Shown here: positions 7,136-14,424 of the stretch, one piece after another
How the letters are laid out: each line of letters begins with the position of its first letter
Numbering within the stretch: position 1 is the stretch's first letter
From: Alphaproteobacteria bacterium
GTDB lineage: Bacteria > Pseudomonadota > Alphaproteobacteria > CACIAM-22H2
Length of the DNA stretch: 19,861 bases
NCBI GenBank assembly: GCA_016869415.1
Contig: VGEI01000023.1
Coordinates: 1 to 19,861 of the forward strand
Reading direction: 5' to 3'
Notes under the pieces: model-generated
Database searches by the model: none
Seen by the model: the letters and a program-made list of their open reading frames with translations, nothing else
Told to the model about the DNA's origin: nothing
Position numbers and translations under genes: made by a program

Positions 7136-8851
7136 TCAGGAAACCGGCAGCCGGACCAGGAAGCGTGCGCCCACCACCCGGCCGCCGGCGTCCCGGCGGT
7201 TCTCCGCCCGGATGCTGCCGCCATGGGCCGTGACGATCTGGCGCGAGATCGACAGGCCCAGCCCGGAATGGGTGCCGAATTTCTCGCCCGAAGGCCGCTC
7301 GCTGTAGAAGCGCTCGAAGATCTTCTCGAGCTTGTCCTCCGGAATACCGGGCCCCTCGTCTTCGATACAGACCTCGACGACCGCCTCGCGGCGCACGGCG
7401 AGGATGCGGATTGTGCCGCGCGGCGGGCTGAAGGAGATGGCGTTGGCGATCAAGTTGCGGAACACCTGGCCGAGCCGGTCCTCGAGGGCTGGAACGATCA
7501 GCTCCTCGGGTGCCGCCAACTCAAGGCTGAGACGCGGCGCGCCGGGGTCGTCATCGGCGCCATGGATGTCGACCAGGGTCGCCAAAAGCCGGCCGATATC
7601 CGTCGGATGCGTCTCCTCGCGTGACAGCTCGGCGTCGATGCGCGAGGCATCCGAGATGTCGGCGATCAAGCGATCGAGCCGGCTGACGTCATCGAGAATC
7701 ACCTGCATCAGCTTGCGCTGGCGCGCTGGATCCTGAACGCGCGCCGCCGTCTCCACCGCGCTCTTCAACGAGGTGAGCGGGTTCTTGATCTCGTGTGCTA
7801 CATCGGCGGCAAAGCGCTCAATCGCATCCAGACGGCGCCACAGCGCCTCGGTCATGTCGCCCAGCGCCAGAGAGAGATCGCCGATCTCGTCGCCGCGGGC
7901 GCTCATGTCCGGGATCGCCGCGCGGCCAGTCAGCGGACCGCTGGCCCGGATGCCGGCGGCAACCACCTGGCCGCCGCGCCGCACCCGCTCCGCAGCCAGA
8001 GCCAACCGCCGTACCGGGCGAGCGATGGTGCGAGCCAAATAGAACGAGATCAGCACGGTGACCGCCAGGGCCGCCGCAAAGACCTGCAGGATGTCGAGCC
8101 GTACCGCCCGCAGGCTGTTCTCAATCTCTCGGCTGTCAGTGGTCATCAAGAGAACGCCGAGAACCTGTTTGAACCGCTGTACCGGCACGGCAGCATAGAG
8201 CGTCATCTTCGCCTCCTGCGGTCGCCCGCTGGTGGCACGCGCGCGCAGCGCCGTGCCGATCTCGCCGCGCGAGGCGGCCTCGGCTTCATGCAACTCGTGT
8301 AGGAGCGCATTGGGCTGCTCGCGATCGGGTGGCAGATCGGCTCCCGAAGGTAGCCAGTTGAGGATGAAATCGTAGGCCGCGTTGAAGGCTGCCAGCAGCG
8401 GATCCGACGGGGGGCGCGGCGGTGGCAGGGGCGCGATCTCGACCGCCACGCCCGCGGCCCCCAGAACGCGACTGTCGGCGATCAACTCACCATCGCCGGA
8501 GTAGAGCCGGGCGCGCACGCGCGTCGGTTCAACCAGGCGGCGCAGGATCGTTGGGGCAATCTCCCGGGAGAGGCGTTCCTCGTCATCGGCCGCGCCATCG
8601 CTGACCGAACCCGGCTGTTGCACCACTGTAGCGGCGGTGCCGAGGGCTGCGGCGAAAATCCGCCCCTGCGTGACGAGCGAAGCAAACTCGTTGTCGATCA
8701 AGGTGTTACGATAGTCATCGAGATAGAGCAGCCCGGCGACCAAGATCACCGGCGGCGCCATGTTGAGGAACAGGATGCGCCTAGTCAGCGGCGAGAACCG
8801 CCGCCGCCGCACCGGTCGCGGCGATTCGCTGGTTGGCGTCGACTGCGCCAT
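7136..8851 (-). CDS. chvG: Sensor histidine kinase, ChvG/ExoS type
   Basis: An inner-membrane two-component kinase of 571 residues. An Arg-rich N-terminus leads to TM1 (about 27-43), a periplasmic region (about 45-250) and TM2 (about 253-272). HAMP follows (ARTIARPVRRL onward), then the dimerisation/phosphoacceptor H-box FAADVAHEIKNPLTSLK with His353. The ATPase domain has the N-box RNLIANAISFSPP, G1 DEGPGIP and G2 GLGLSISRQIV. Its partner is the response regulator 33 nt upstream. ChvG/ChvI pairs in Rhizobiales respond to envelope or acid stress and control exopolysaccharide. The identification rests on overall architecture and on linkage to chvI, hprK and PTS genes, which is characteristic. 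The actual signal in this organism is inferred, not seen. Confidence 0.9.
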   Translation of the reverse strand: MAQSTPTSESPRPVRRRRFSPLTRRILFLNMAPPVILVAGLLYLDDYRNTLIDNEFASLVTQGRIFAAALGTAATVVQQPGSVSDGAADDEERLSREIAPTILRRLVEPTRVRARLYSGDGELIADSRVLGAAGVAVEIAPLPPPRPPSDPLLAAFNAAYDFILNWLPSGADLPPDREQPNALLHELHEAEAASRGEIGTALRARATSGRPQEAKMTLYAAVPVQRFKQVLGVLLMTTDSREIENSLRAVRLDILQVFAAALAVTVLISFYLARTIARPVRRLALAAERVRRGGQVVAAGIRASGPLTGRAAIPDMSARGDEIGDLSLALGDMTEALWRRLDAIERFAADVAHEIKNPLTSLKSAVETAARVQDPARQRKLMQVILDDVSRLDRLIADISDASRIDAELSREETHPTDIGRLLATLVDIHGADDDPGAPRLSLELAAPEELIVPALEDRLGQVFRNLIANAISFSPPRGTIRILAVRREAVVEVCIEDEGPGIPEDKLEKIFERFYSERPSGEKFGTHSGLGLSISRQIVTAHGGSIRAENRRDAGGRVVGARFLVRLPVS

Positions 8852-8884
8852 GCCTTCGCGTCTCTTTTCCTGTCCCGCGGACCG

Positions 8885-9589
8885 CTATTTGTCGCGATAC
8901 CGGTAGCCGAGGCCGTAGAGGGTCTCGATGTGATTGAACTCGTTATCGATCGCTTTGAACTTCTTGCGCAGCCGCTTCACGTGGCTGTCGATCGTGCGAT
9001 CGTCGACGTAGATATGCTCGCCGTAGGCGGCGTCCATCAGGTTGTCGCGGCTCTTGACCATGCCCGGACGCTGCGCCAGCGACTTGAGCAATAAGAACTC
9101 GGTCACCGTGAGGCTGACCTCCTTGTCCTTCCAGGTGCAGACATGGCGGGCGGGATCAAGGACCAGCGGGCCTCGCATGATCGGCGCTTCGGTGGCAGCT
9201 GCGCCAGCCGCCGGACCTTGCGATAGCTCCTTACGGCGCAGCAAGGCGCGTATGCGCTCGATCAGCAGCCGTTGCGAAAAGGGCTTGGTGATGTAGTCGT
9301 CGGCGCCCATGCGCAGGCCGAGAACCTCATCGACCTCGTCGTCCTTGGAGGTGAGAAAGATCACCGGCATCTGGCTTTGCTTGCGCAGCCGACCGAGCAG
9401 CTCCATGCCGTCCATACGCGGCATCTTGATGTCGAGAATGGCGAGATCGACCGGCTGGCTGGAGAGACCCCGCAACGCCTCTGCTCCGTCTGTGTAGGAG
9501 CGCACGCTGAAGCCTTCGGCCTCGAGCGCCATGGCCACCGAGGTCAGGATATTGCGGTCATCGTCGACGAGAGCAATGGTCTGCGGCAC
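8885..9589 (-). CDS. chvI: Response regulator, ChvI type (OmpR family)
   Basis: A cytosolic DNA-binding regulator paired with ChvG. The receiver domain begins PQTIALVDDDRN, with the acidic pair at residues 9-10, phospho-Asp53 in LAILDIKMPRMDG, and a conserved Lys in DDYITKPFS. The winged-helix effector domain includes TVTEFLLLKSL, YVDDRTIDSHVKRLRKKF and the ending GYRYRDK. I chose the GTG at 9589 (234 residues) because AGGGGAGG sits eight nt upstream and the protein then begins right at the receiver fold, as in other ChvI proteins. An ATG at 9640 is an alternative that would add 17 unconserved residues. chvG follows after 33 nt, so the two are co-transcribed. The gene diverges from cbtB. Confidence 0.92.
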   Translation of the reverse strand: MPQTIALVDDDRNILTSVAMALEAEGFSVRSYTDGAEALRGLSSQPVDLAILDIKMPRMDGMELLGRLRKQSQMPVIFLTSKDDEVDEVLGLRMGADDYITKPFSQRLLIERIRALLRRKELSQGPAAGAAATEAPIMRGPLVLDPARHVCTWKDKEVSLTVTEFLLLKSLAQRPGMVKSRDNLMDAAYGEHIYVDDRTIDSHVKRLRKKFKAIDNEFNHIETLYGLGYRYRDK

Positions 9590-9742
9590 GAGCACGGCCT
9601 CCCCTGGCGGTGGCTTGTCGGGAGCGCTTATTCGCCCCAATCATGGCCGGAGTGCGGCACAGAGATGGCGATTGATTGACGCCCTTCAGTACCGGGCATT
9701 ATAGAGATGAACGGCCAACGCCTTAAGACCCCGGAGACGCCG

Positions 9743-9922
9743 ATGCTGATGACCCAAACCGACCGCTCTGTGCCCGCGTCGATCGCCCAGGCCATGGTGC
9801 CAGCAGCAGCTGCGATCGTCCTCGGCCTATTCGTCCTGTTCGGCGTGGCCTTTGCCGGACCCGAGGTCATCCACAACACCGCGCACGATTCGCGCCACGC
9901 CTTCGCTTTCCCCTGCCATTGA
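9743..9922 (+). CDS. cbtB: Predicted cobalt transporter subunit CbtB
   Basis: A small membrane protein of 59 residues from the ATG at 9743, which has GGAG six nt upstream. An ATG at 9707 is also in frame but lacks a ribosome-binding site. One transmembrane helix spans about residues 17-38 (MVPAAAAIVLGLFVLFGVAF). The short tail after it is rich in metal-ligand residues: His44, His48, His52, Cys58 and His59. A single helix followed by a His-rich C-terminus is the hallmark of CbtB, the partner of CbtA in predicted B12-regulated cobalt uptake. cbtA starts four nt after this stop. I saw no cobalamin riboswitch elements in the 153-nt divergent gap upstream. Confidence 0.85.
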   Translation: MLMTQTDRSVPASIAQAMVPAAAAIVLGLFVLFGVAFAGPEVIHNTAHDSRHAFAFPCH

Positions 9923-9926
9923 TCGC

Positions 9927-10625
9927 ATGTTCCGACGCATCATCACGGCAGCCCTGATCGCCGGTGCCGTAGCCGGACTGGTGGCGACCGGCCTGCAGAC
10001 GACCCGGGTCTGGCCACTAATCCTCGCTGCCGAGACATTCGAAGACGCCGCGCCGACCCAGGCCCACCATCACGGCGCCACGACCCCGATGGCGGCGCCC
10101 GCCGAGGCCTGGGCGCCGTCCGACGGTACCGAACGCATGCTCTATACGCTGCTCTTCAATCTGCTGGCGGGTTTCGGCTTCGCCCTGCTGGTCAATGCCG
10201 GGCTAGCGCTCAGCCAGGCGGCTGGACGGCGGCTCGATTCCCTCACCGGACTGCTTTGGGGTTGTGCCGGCTTTGCCGGATTTGCGCTGGCTCCGGCTCT
10301 CGGCCTGCCGCCCGAGCTCCCGGGCATGCCTGCGGCAGAGCTGTTCGATCGCCAGGTCTGGTGGCTGGCCACGGTGCTGGCGACGCTCACCGGGATCGGC
10401 CTGATCGCTCTGCCGCGCAATCCGGGGCTTGCGCTGCTTGGTCTGGCGTTAATCGCCGCTCCTCACATCGTCGGCGCCCCGCACCCCATGGCAGACGAGA
10501 CCTCGCGCGTTCCTGCCGCACTTGCCGCGAGTTTCGTGAGCGCTTCGCTGGCTACCGCCGCCGTGTTCTGGCTCACCCTGGGTGCGCTGTCCGGATGGCT
10601 CCAGCGTAGCCCCCAGGTGAGATGA
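9927..10625 (+). CDS. cbtA: Predicted cobalt transporter subunit CbtA
   Basis: An integral membrane protein of 232 residues. The start is the ATG at 9927 (MFRRIITAAL). The frame stays open further upstream, but that stretch only shadows cbtB. Six hydrophobic segments are visible at about 5-23, 71-95, 107-124, 144-162, 166-183 and 196-222. A histidine cluster (AHHHG, 46-50) lies in the loop after the first helix, and the motif AAPHIVGAPHP (about 177-187) adds two more histidines. This matches the CbtA family, a predicted cobalt permease working with CbtB, which sits directly upstream with a four-nt gap. The stop overlaps the start of the next gene by four nt. Substrate is inferred from family and His content only. 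Confidence 0.87.
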   Translation: MFRRIITAALIAGAVAGLVATGLQTTRVWPLILAAETFEDAAPTQAHHHGATTPMAAPAEAWAPSDGTERMLYTLLFNLLAGFGFALLVNAGLALSQAAGRRLDSLTGLLWGCAGFAGFALAPALGLPPELPGMPAAELFDRQVWWLATVLATLTGIGLIALPRNPGLALLGLALIAAPHIVGAPHPMADETSRVPAALAASFVSASLATAAVFWLTLGALSGWLQRSPQVR

Positions 10626-11347
10626 GCGAACCCGGACCGGGTGGCATCGCACGCGGCCTGCTGCGCAGCCTCGATCGCGCAGCACTCGGCACTGTCATGC
10701 GCCCGGATACGCCGGAGGCAGGATCACCCTACGCCTCGCTGGTGCTGGTCGCGGTCGACCACGACGCCAGCCCGTTGCTGCTGATCTCCACGCTTGCCGA
10801 CCACACCAAGAATCTGGCGGCCAACCCTGTTGTGTCCCTGCTGTTCGACGGTACCGTCGGCCTCGACGAGCCGCTGACCGGCCCGCGCGTCAGCGTGCAG
10901 GGCCGGGCGGCCAAGACCGACAACGAGCAACTCAAGGCGCGTTTCGTTGCCCGCCATCCAGGCTCCGCCATGTATGCCGGGTTCAAGGACTTCGCCTTCT
11001 GGCGGGTGAGCGTGAGCCGCGCCCATCTGGTCGCCGGGTTCGGCAAGATCCACTGGCTGCCTGCGGACGAGATCCTTTACCGCCCGGTGGCGGAGGCGTT
11101 GCGGGACGCCGAAACCGGGATTCTCGAGCACATGAATAGCGAGCACGCCGACGCCGTGCAGCTTTACGCCACCAAGCTTCTGGGCCGCGAGGGCGACGGC
11201 TGGATCATGACGGGCGTAGACCCCGAAGGCGCCGATCTGCGTCGCGGTGGCACGGTCCTACGGCTGCCCTTCGTCAAGCCCGTGACCGATGCTGAACAGG
11301 CCCGCGTTGAGCTGGTGCGTCTGGTCAAACAGGCACGAGCTGCCTGA
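10622..11347 (+). CDS. HugZ/HutZ-like protein: FMN-binding split barrel plus DUF2470 domain
   Basis: A 241-residue cytosolic protein. The N-terminal half (about 10-145) is a pyridoxamine-phosphate-oxidase-like split barrel (SLVLVAVDHDASPLLLISTLADHTKN, then NPVVSLLFDG). The C-terminal part (about 155-238) is a DUF2470 domain opening with LEHMNSEHADAVQLYA and closing with RLPFVKPV. This pairing is typical of the HugZ/HutZ family, some members of which bind and degrade heme. Others are annotated only as FMN-binding, so heme oxygenase activity is not assured. The ATG overlaps the cbtA stop (ATGA), implying translational coupling to the cobalt transporter genes. Confidence 0.85.
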   Translation: MSEPGPGGIARGLLRSLDRAALGTVMRPDTPEAGSPYASLVLVAVDHDASPLLLISTLADHTKNLAANPVVSLLFDGTVGLDEPLTGPRVSVQGRAAKTDNEQLKARFVARHPGSAMYAGFKDFAFWRVSVSRAHLVAGFGKIHWLPADEILYRPVAEALRDAETGILEHMNSEHADAVQLYATKLLGREGDGWIMTGVDPEGADLRRGGTVLRLPFVKPVTDAEQARVELVRLVKQARAA

Positions 11348-11367
11348 AAACCGGCTCTATGCCTCAG

Positions 11368-11385
11368 GGCTGCGCAACTGCAGCC
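11368..11385 (+). other. Inverted repeat downstream of the HugZ-like gene
   Basis: GGCTGC, six nt, then GCAGCC make a perfect six-bp stem 20 nt after the HugZ-like stop. The A/T-rich sequence that follows (TAAATAATAG) is not a U tract. It could be a weak terminator of the cbtBA operon or a binding site for amtB control. Confidence 0.35.
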
Positions 11386-11446
11386 TAAATAATAGTCATC
11401 TTATCTGGCGCCGCGCGGAAAACCCGTAAAATTGCGCCTAATATTT

Positions 11447-11462
11447 CGGCACGAATCGTGCA
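11447..11462 (+). promoter_or_regulatory. Candidate sigma-54 promoter of amtB
   Basis: CGGCACGAATCGTGCA fits the -24/-12 consensus TGGCACG-N4-TTGCA. GG and GC have the exact ten-nt separation, with mismatches only at the first T and the first T of TTGC. It ends 63 nt before the amtB start. Nitrogen-regulated sigma-54 promoters are well known for amtB genes. The same bases form a palindrome (GCACGA-A-TCGTGC), so a repressor or activator site is an alternative reading. Confidence 0.6.
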
Positions 11463-11525
11463 AAACAGGCGAGCTTCCGGGGCACTTCATCGAGGGTGTC
11501 AGCAATCGACTTCTTGGGGAGGATC

Positions 11526-12842
11526 ATGCTCACCACGGCCCTTCATCGCGCTTGCGGCGCAGCCTTCGTCCTTACGCTAGCACTCGTCGAGCCGGCCTTT
11601 GCCCAAGCCCCGGCCGCTACCGCCGCAGCCCTCGACTCCGGCAACACCGCGTGGATGCTCACGGCCACAGCGCTGGTCCTGTTCATGACCTTGCCGGGCC
11701 TCGCACTGTTCTACGGCGGCCTGGTGCAGTCACGGAACGTGCTCTCGGTATTGATGCATTGCTTCGCCATCACCTGTGTCGTCTCGATCCTCTGGGCGAT
11801 CCTGGCCTATAGCCTGATTTTCTCGGGCGAAGCCGCGTGGCTGGGCAATCTCGACAAGGCATTCCTGGCCGGGCTGGACAAGATCAAAACACCGGGCAAT
11901 TTCCCGGAAACCGTCTTCGTCATGTACCAGATGACCTTCGCCATCATTACGCCGGCACTGATCATCGGCGCCTTCCCCGAGCGCGTCACCTTCCCCTTCA
12001 TCATTCTGTTCACGGTGCTGTGGCTGCTCTTCGTCTATGTGCCGGTGGCGCACTGGGTGTGGGGCGGTGGCTGGCTGGCGACCAAGAACGTCATCGACTT
12101 CGCCGGCGGCATCGTGGTGCACACCACGGCCGGCGTATCGGCCCTCGTCGCGGCAATGGTCATCGGCGCCCGCAAGGGGTTCCCCAGCCACATCCTGCCG
12201 CCGCACAACCCCGGCATGACCATGGCAGGCGGTGCCATGCTCTGGGTCGGCTGGTTCGGCTTCAACGGGGGTTCGGCGCTGGCTGCCGATGGCGCCGCCG
12301 GCTCTGCCGTGTTGGCCACGCACCTCGCCGCCGCTGCCGGGGCTGCAACCTGGTCGGTCGTGGAGTGGCTGAGATTCGGCAAGCCGAGCTCAGTGGGTGC
12401 CGTGACCGGTATGGTCGCCGGCCTCGCCACCATCACGCCCGCCGCCGGCCATACCGGCCCGATCGCCGCTATCGTACTCGGCGTCCTCGCAGGGGTAGTC
12501 TGCTTCCTCGTCGTGCGGGCGGTGAAGACCACGCTCAAGACCGACGATTCGCTCGACGTCTTCGGCGTCCACGGCGTCGGCGGTATGCTCGGATCGCTCG
12601 CCGTTGCCTTCACCGGAACGCCGTCCTTCGGCGGCGCCGGGCTGGCCGAAGGCATGACCGCCAGCTCGCAGCTCGGCGTGCAGCTTCTCGCTGTGGCCGT
12701 GACCGTGGTCTGGTCGGCAATCGCCACCTGGGTGATGATCAAGGCGATCGAGACGGTCTGCCGCTGCCGTGCCGGCGAGGAGGCCGAGCGCGAAGGCCTC
12801 GACTTGACGGCGCATGGCGAGCGCGCCTACGACCTCAAATAG
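11526..12842 (+). CDS. amtB: Ammonium transporter AmtB
   Basis: An inner-membrane Amt/MEP/Rh channel of 438 residues. The ATG at 11526 follows GGGGAGG closely. A GTG at 11496 in the same frame would add ten residues before the signal peptide and is less likely. A signal peptide (about 1-26, ending AFA) is normal for this family. Conserved features include GNTAWMLTATALVLFMTLPGLALFYGG, Asp191 (DFAGGIVVH), pore histidines His199 and His349 (FGVHGVGG), and the C-terminal tail EGLDLTAHGERAYDLK. That tail is the segment through which PII proteins gate Amt channels. No glnK or other PII gene is adjacent in this window, although these usually sit with amtB. The gene appears to be monocistronic and sigma-54 controlled. 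Confidence 0.96.
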   Translation: MLTTALHRACGAAFVLTLALVEPAFAQAPAATAAALDSGNTAWMLTATALVLFMTLPGLALFYGGLVQSRNVLSVLMHCFAITCVVSILWAILAYSLIFSGEAAWLGNLDKAFLAGLDKIKTPGNFPETVFVMYQMTFAIITPALIIGAFPERVTFPFIILFTVLWLLFVYVPVAHWVWGGGWLATKNVIDFAGGIVVHTTAGVSALVAAMVIGARKGFPSHILPPHNPGMTMAGGAMLWVGWFGFNGGSALAADGAAGSAVLATHLAAAAGAATWSVVEWLRFGKPSSVGAVTGMVAGLATITPAAGHTGPIAAIVLGVLAGVVCFLVVRAVKTTLKTDDSLDVFGVHGVGGMLGSLAVAFTGTPSFGGAGLAEGMTASSQLGVQLLAVAVTVVWSAIATWVMIKAIETVCRCRAGEEAEREGLDLTAHGERAYDLK

Positions 12843-12857
12843 GGCGACCTGAAATAA

Positions 12858-12886
12858 GCGGGCCGCAAGGTCCGCAACGCCTTTTT
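12858..12886 (+). terminator. Probable amtB terminator
   Basis: GCGGGCC-GCAA-GGTCCGC forms a seven-bp stem with one G-U pair and a GNRA tetraloop. Six nt later comes a run of five T (12882-12886). The distance to the T run is slightly long for an intrinsic terminator. Confidence 0.55.
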
Positions 12887-12899
12887 CTCAGGGGCGGAC

Positions 12900-12924
12900 G
12901 GGGCGTCGGCATTGCCGGCGCCCC
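12900..12924 (+). other. Second stem-loop after amtB
   Basis: GGGGCGTCGG, a five-nt loop (CATTG) and CCGGCGCCCC make a ten-bp stem with one G-T pair. There is no T tract. It may back up the preceding terminator or shield the next gene's promoter from read-through. Confidence 0.45.
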
Positions 12925-12943
12925 GTGCCTGTTGCTGCACCTC

Positions 12944-12952
12944 TGATATAAT
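12944..12952 (+). promoter_or_regulatory. Extended -10 promoter for the small secreted protein gene
   Basis: TGATATAAT is a perfect TATAAT with the extended TG motif. No good -35 lies 17 nt upstream, as is common for extended -10 promoters. Predicted transcription start is about 12959, some 25 nt before the chosen ATG. Confidence 0.5.
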
Positions 12953-12983
12953 GAAGGCCGGAATCACATCCCGCAGGCCTCGC

Positions 12984-13343
12984 ATGCTGCGGCTGTCGCT
13001 GATCGCATTCTTTGCCCTGGTCTCTATCTCATCCGCCGGCGCGCAGAGGCTCGGGCCGGGTAATCCGTCCTGCTACGAGATCCAGAACACCGGGGCAGTG
13101 ACCGTGCTCACCCATGTGATCATGGATTCGGGCGAGCGTAGCGTGGCGCGCGTGCCGGCCAATAGCCGGCAGCGTCACTGTGTCGGCGGCTCGCCGCACT
13201 CCGACGGCCGGGTCACCTTCCGTGTCATGAGCACCTTCGGCATGCCGCTGTTCTCCTGCCAGACCTTCATCGACCGGCCGATCGTCGTACTGGCGGCCAG
13301 ACGCGCCGACGGCTCGTGGGAATACGACGCCAAATGCCGGTGA
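12984..13343 (+). CDS. Small secreted protein with four cysteines, unknown function
   Basis: I do not recognise this protein. From the ATG at 12984 it has 119 residues and opens with a signal peptide, MLRLSLIAFFALVSISSAGA, likely cut after residue 20. The mature part of about 99 residues has four cysteines (Cys30, Cys66, Cys92, Cys118), suggesting two disulfides, and a probable beta-rich composition (AVTVLTHVIM, GRVTFRVMSTF, IVVLAARR). In-frame ATGs at 12951 and 12912 exist. 12951 lies inside the predicted -10 element and 12912 is upstream of it. No strong ribosome-binding site marks any of the starts. The exported hydrolase begins 38 nt downstream on the same strand, so the two may be co-expressed in the periplasm. 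Confidence 0.7.
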   Translation: MLRLSLIAFFALVSISSAGAQRLGPGNPSCYEIQNTGAVTVLTHVIMDSGERSVARVPANSRQRHCVGGSPHSDGRVTFRVMSTFGMPLFSCQTFIDRPIVVLAARRADGSWEYDAKCR

Positions 13344-13381
13344 CCGGAACATCCGAAACCAGAACGCCAAGGGAGAACGCC

Positions 13382-14368
13382 ATGCCAGCCATCTCGCTCA
13401 CCCGCCGCACCGTCCTCAGCGGCGCCGCCGCCCTAGCCGCGGCGCCAGCTTTCGCGCAGGCGCCCGCGCCGCCTGCCGCGCCGCGCATCAAGGGGCCGCT
13501 GGTCTTCATGGATTACGATCAAGCCGAGCTCGATGCCGCCTACGACCAGAGCGTTTACGCCCCGAACCTGGCCCAGATCGTCAAGCGCTACGGCACCAAC
13601 AGCGAGCTCACCCGCCAGCGCATCGGACAGCCCGAGCGCCTGTCCTACGGCCCGAGCGAGCACGAGAAGCTCGACCTCTACAAGACCCGGCGGCCCAACG
13701 CGCCCATCCACCTGTTCATCCATGGCGGCGCCTGGCGCAGCGGCCTGGCGAAGGACTACGCCTTCCCGGCCGAGACCTTCGTCCACGCCGGCGCCCACTA
13801 CATCGCCATCGACTTCATCAATGTCGGCCAGGCCGGCGGCAGCCTGATGCCCATGGCCGAGCAGTGCCGCAAGGCCGTGGCCTGGGTCTACCGGAACGCA
13901 GCCAGTTTCGGCGGCGACCCCAGCCGGCTTTATATCTCCGGCCATTCCTCCGGCGGCCATCTCGCCGGCGTGGTGCTGGTGACCGACTGGCAGAAGGAGT
14001 TCGGCCTGCCCGCCGATACGGTGAAAGGGGGGGTGAGCATCAGCGGGATGTACGATCTCAAGGGACCACGCCTTTCGGCCCGCAGCTCCTACGTCAAGTT
14101 CGACGATGCGATGGAGCATGCGCTCTCGGCCCAGCGCCACCTGTCGCTGCTCAACACGCCGGTGGTCCTGGTTTACGGCACGCTGGAGACGCCGGAGTTC
14201 CAGCGCCAATCCCGCGACTTCGCCGCCGCTGTGCGGGCCGCCGGCAAGCCGGTGCAGCTCCTGGTCGGCGACGGCTACAATCACTTCGAGATCGCGGAGA
14301 CGCTGGCCAGCCCCTACGGCCTCGCCGGCCGTGCCGCACTGGAACAGATGAAGTTGAGCGGTACTTGA
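13382..14368 (+). CDS. Exported alpha/beta hydrolase, arylformamidase-like
   Basis: A 328-residue serine hydrolase. The ATG at 13382 follows AAGGGAG with six nt spacing. The N-terminus has a twin-arginine-like motif (LTRRTVLSG) and an Ala-rich segment ending AFAQA, so export, perhaps by Tat, is likely. The oxyanion motif HGGAW lies at 114-118, the nucleophile Ser189 in GHSSGGH, and a catalytic His301 in YNHFEI. The acidic member appears to be Glu269 (YGTLETPEF), where relatives usually have Asp. The HGG(A/Y)W plus GHS(S/A)G pattern resembles kynurenine formamidase and other BD-FAE-type esterases. The substrate cannot be told, and a periplasmic location argues against a standard kynurenine pathway role. 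No other tryptophan-degradation gene is present in the window. Confidence 0.85.
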   Translation: MPAISLTRRTVLSGAAALAAAPAFAQAPAPPAAPRIKGPLVFMDYDQAELDAAYDQSVYAPNLAQIVKRYGTNSELTRQRIGQPERLSYGPSEHEKLDLYKTRRPNAPIHLFIHGGAWRSGLAKDYAFPAETFVHAGAHYIAIDFINVGQAGGSLMPMAEQCRKAVAWVYRNAASFGGDPSRLYISGHSSGGHLAGVVLVTDWQKEFGLPADTVKGGVSISGMYDLKGPRLSARSSYVKFDDAMEHALSAQRHLSLLNTPVVLVYGTLETPEFQRQSRDFAAAVRAAGKPVQLLVGDGYNHFEIAETLASPYGLAGRAALEQMKLSGT

Positions 14369-14379
14369 TCCGAAACAAG

Positions 14380-14405
14380 GCGGCCGGGGCCACAGCCCCG
14401 GCCGC
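14380..14405. terminator. Strong hairpin between convergent genes
   Basis: GCGGCCGGGGC and its exact complement flank a four-nt loop (CACA), giving an 11-bp all-GC stem. It lies between the hydrolase stop and the stop of the minus-strand Met-rich gene. On the minus strand the stem is followed by CTTGTTTC, a weak U tract. On the plus strand there is none. It probably works as a shared terminator. Confidence 0.65.
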
Positions 14406-14424
14406 TCACGCAACAGGAACTGCG

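Noticed and set aside
9590..9742. Possible cobalamin riboswitch upstream of cbtB
   Set aside because: The gap is short for this element and I found no convincing B12-box or peripheral stems by eye.
11386..11446. NtrC binding site upstream of amtB
   Set aside because: No GCAC-N7-GTGC-type pair was found; the GCAC/GTGC in this region has the wrong spacing and fits the sigma-54 element better.
11837..12946. 369-codon plus-strand frame overlapping amtB
   Set aside because: Arg/His-rich translation of the wrong frame of a clear AmtB.
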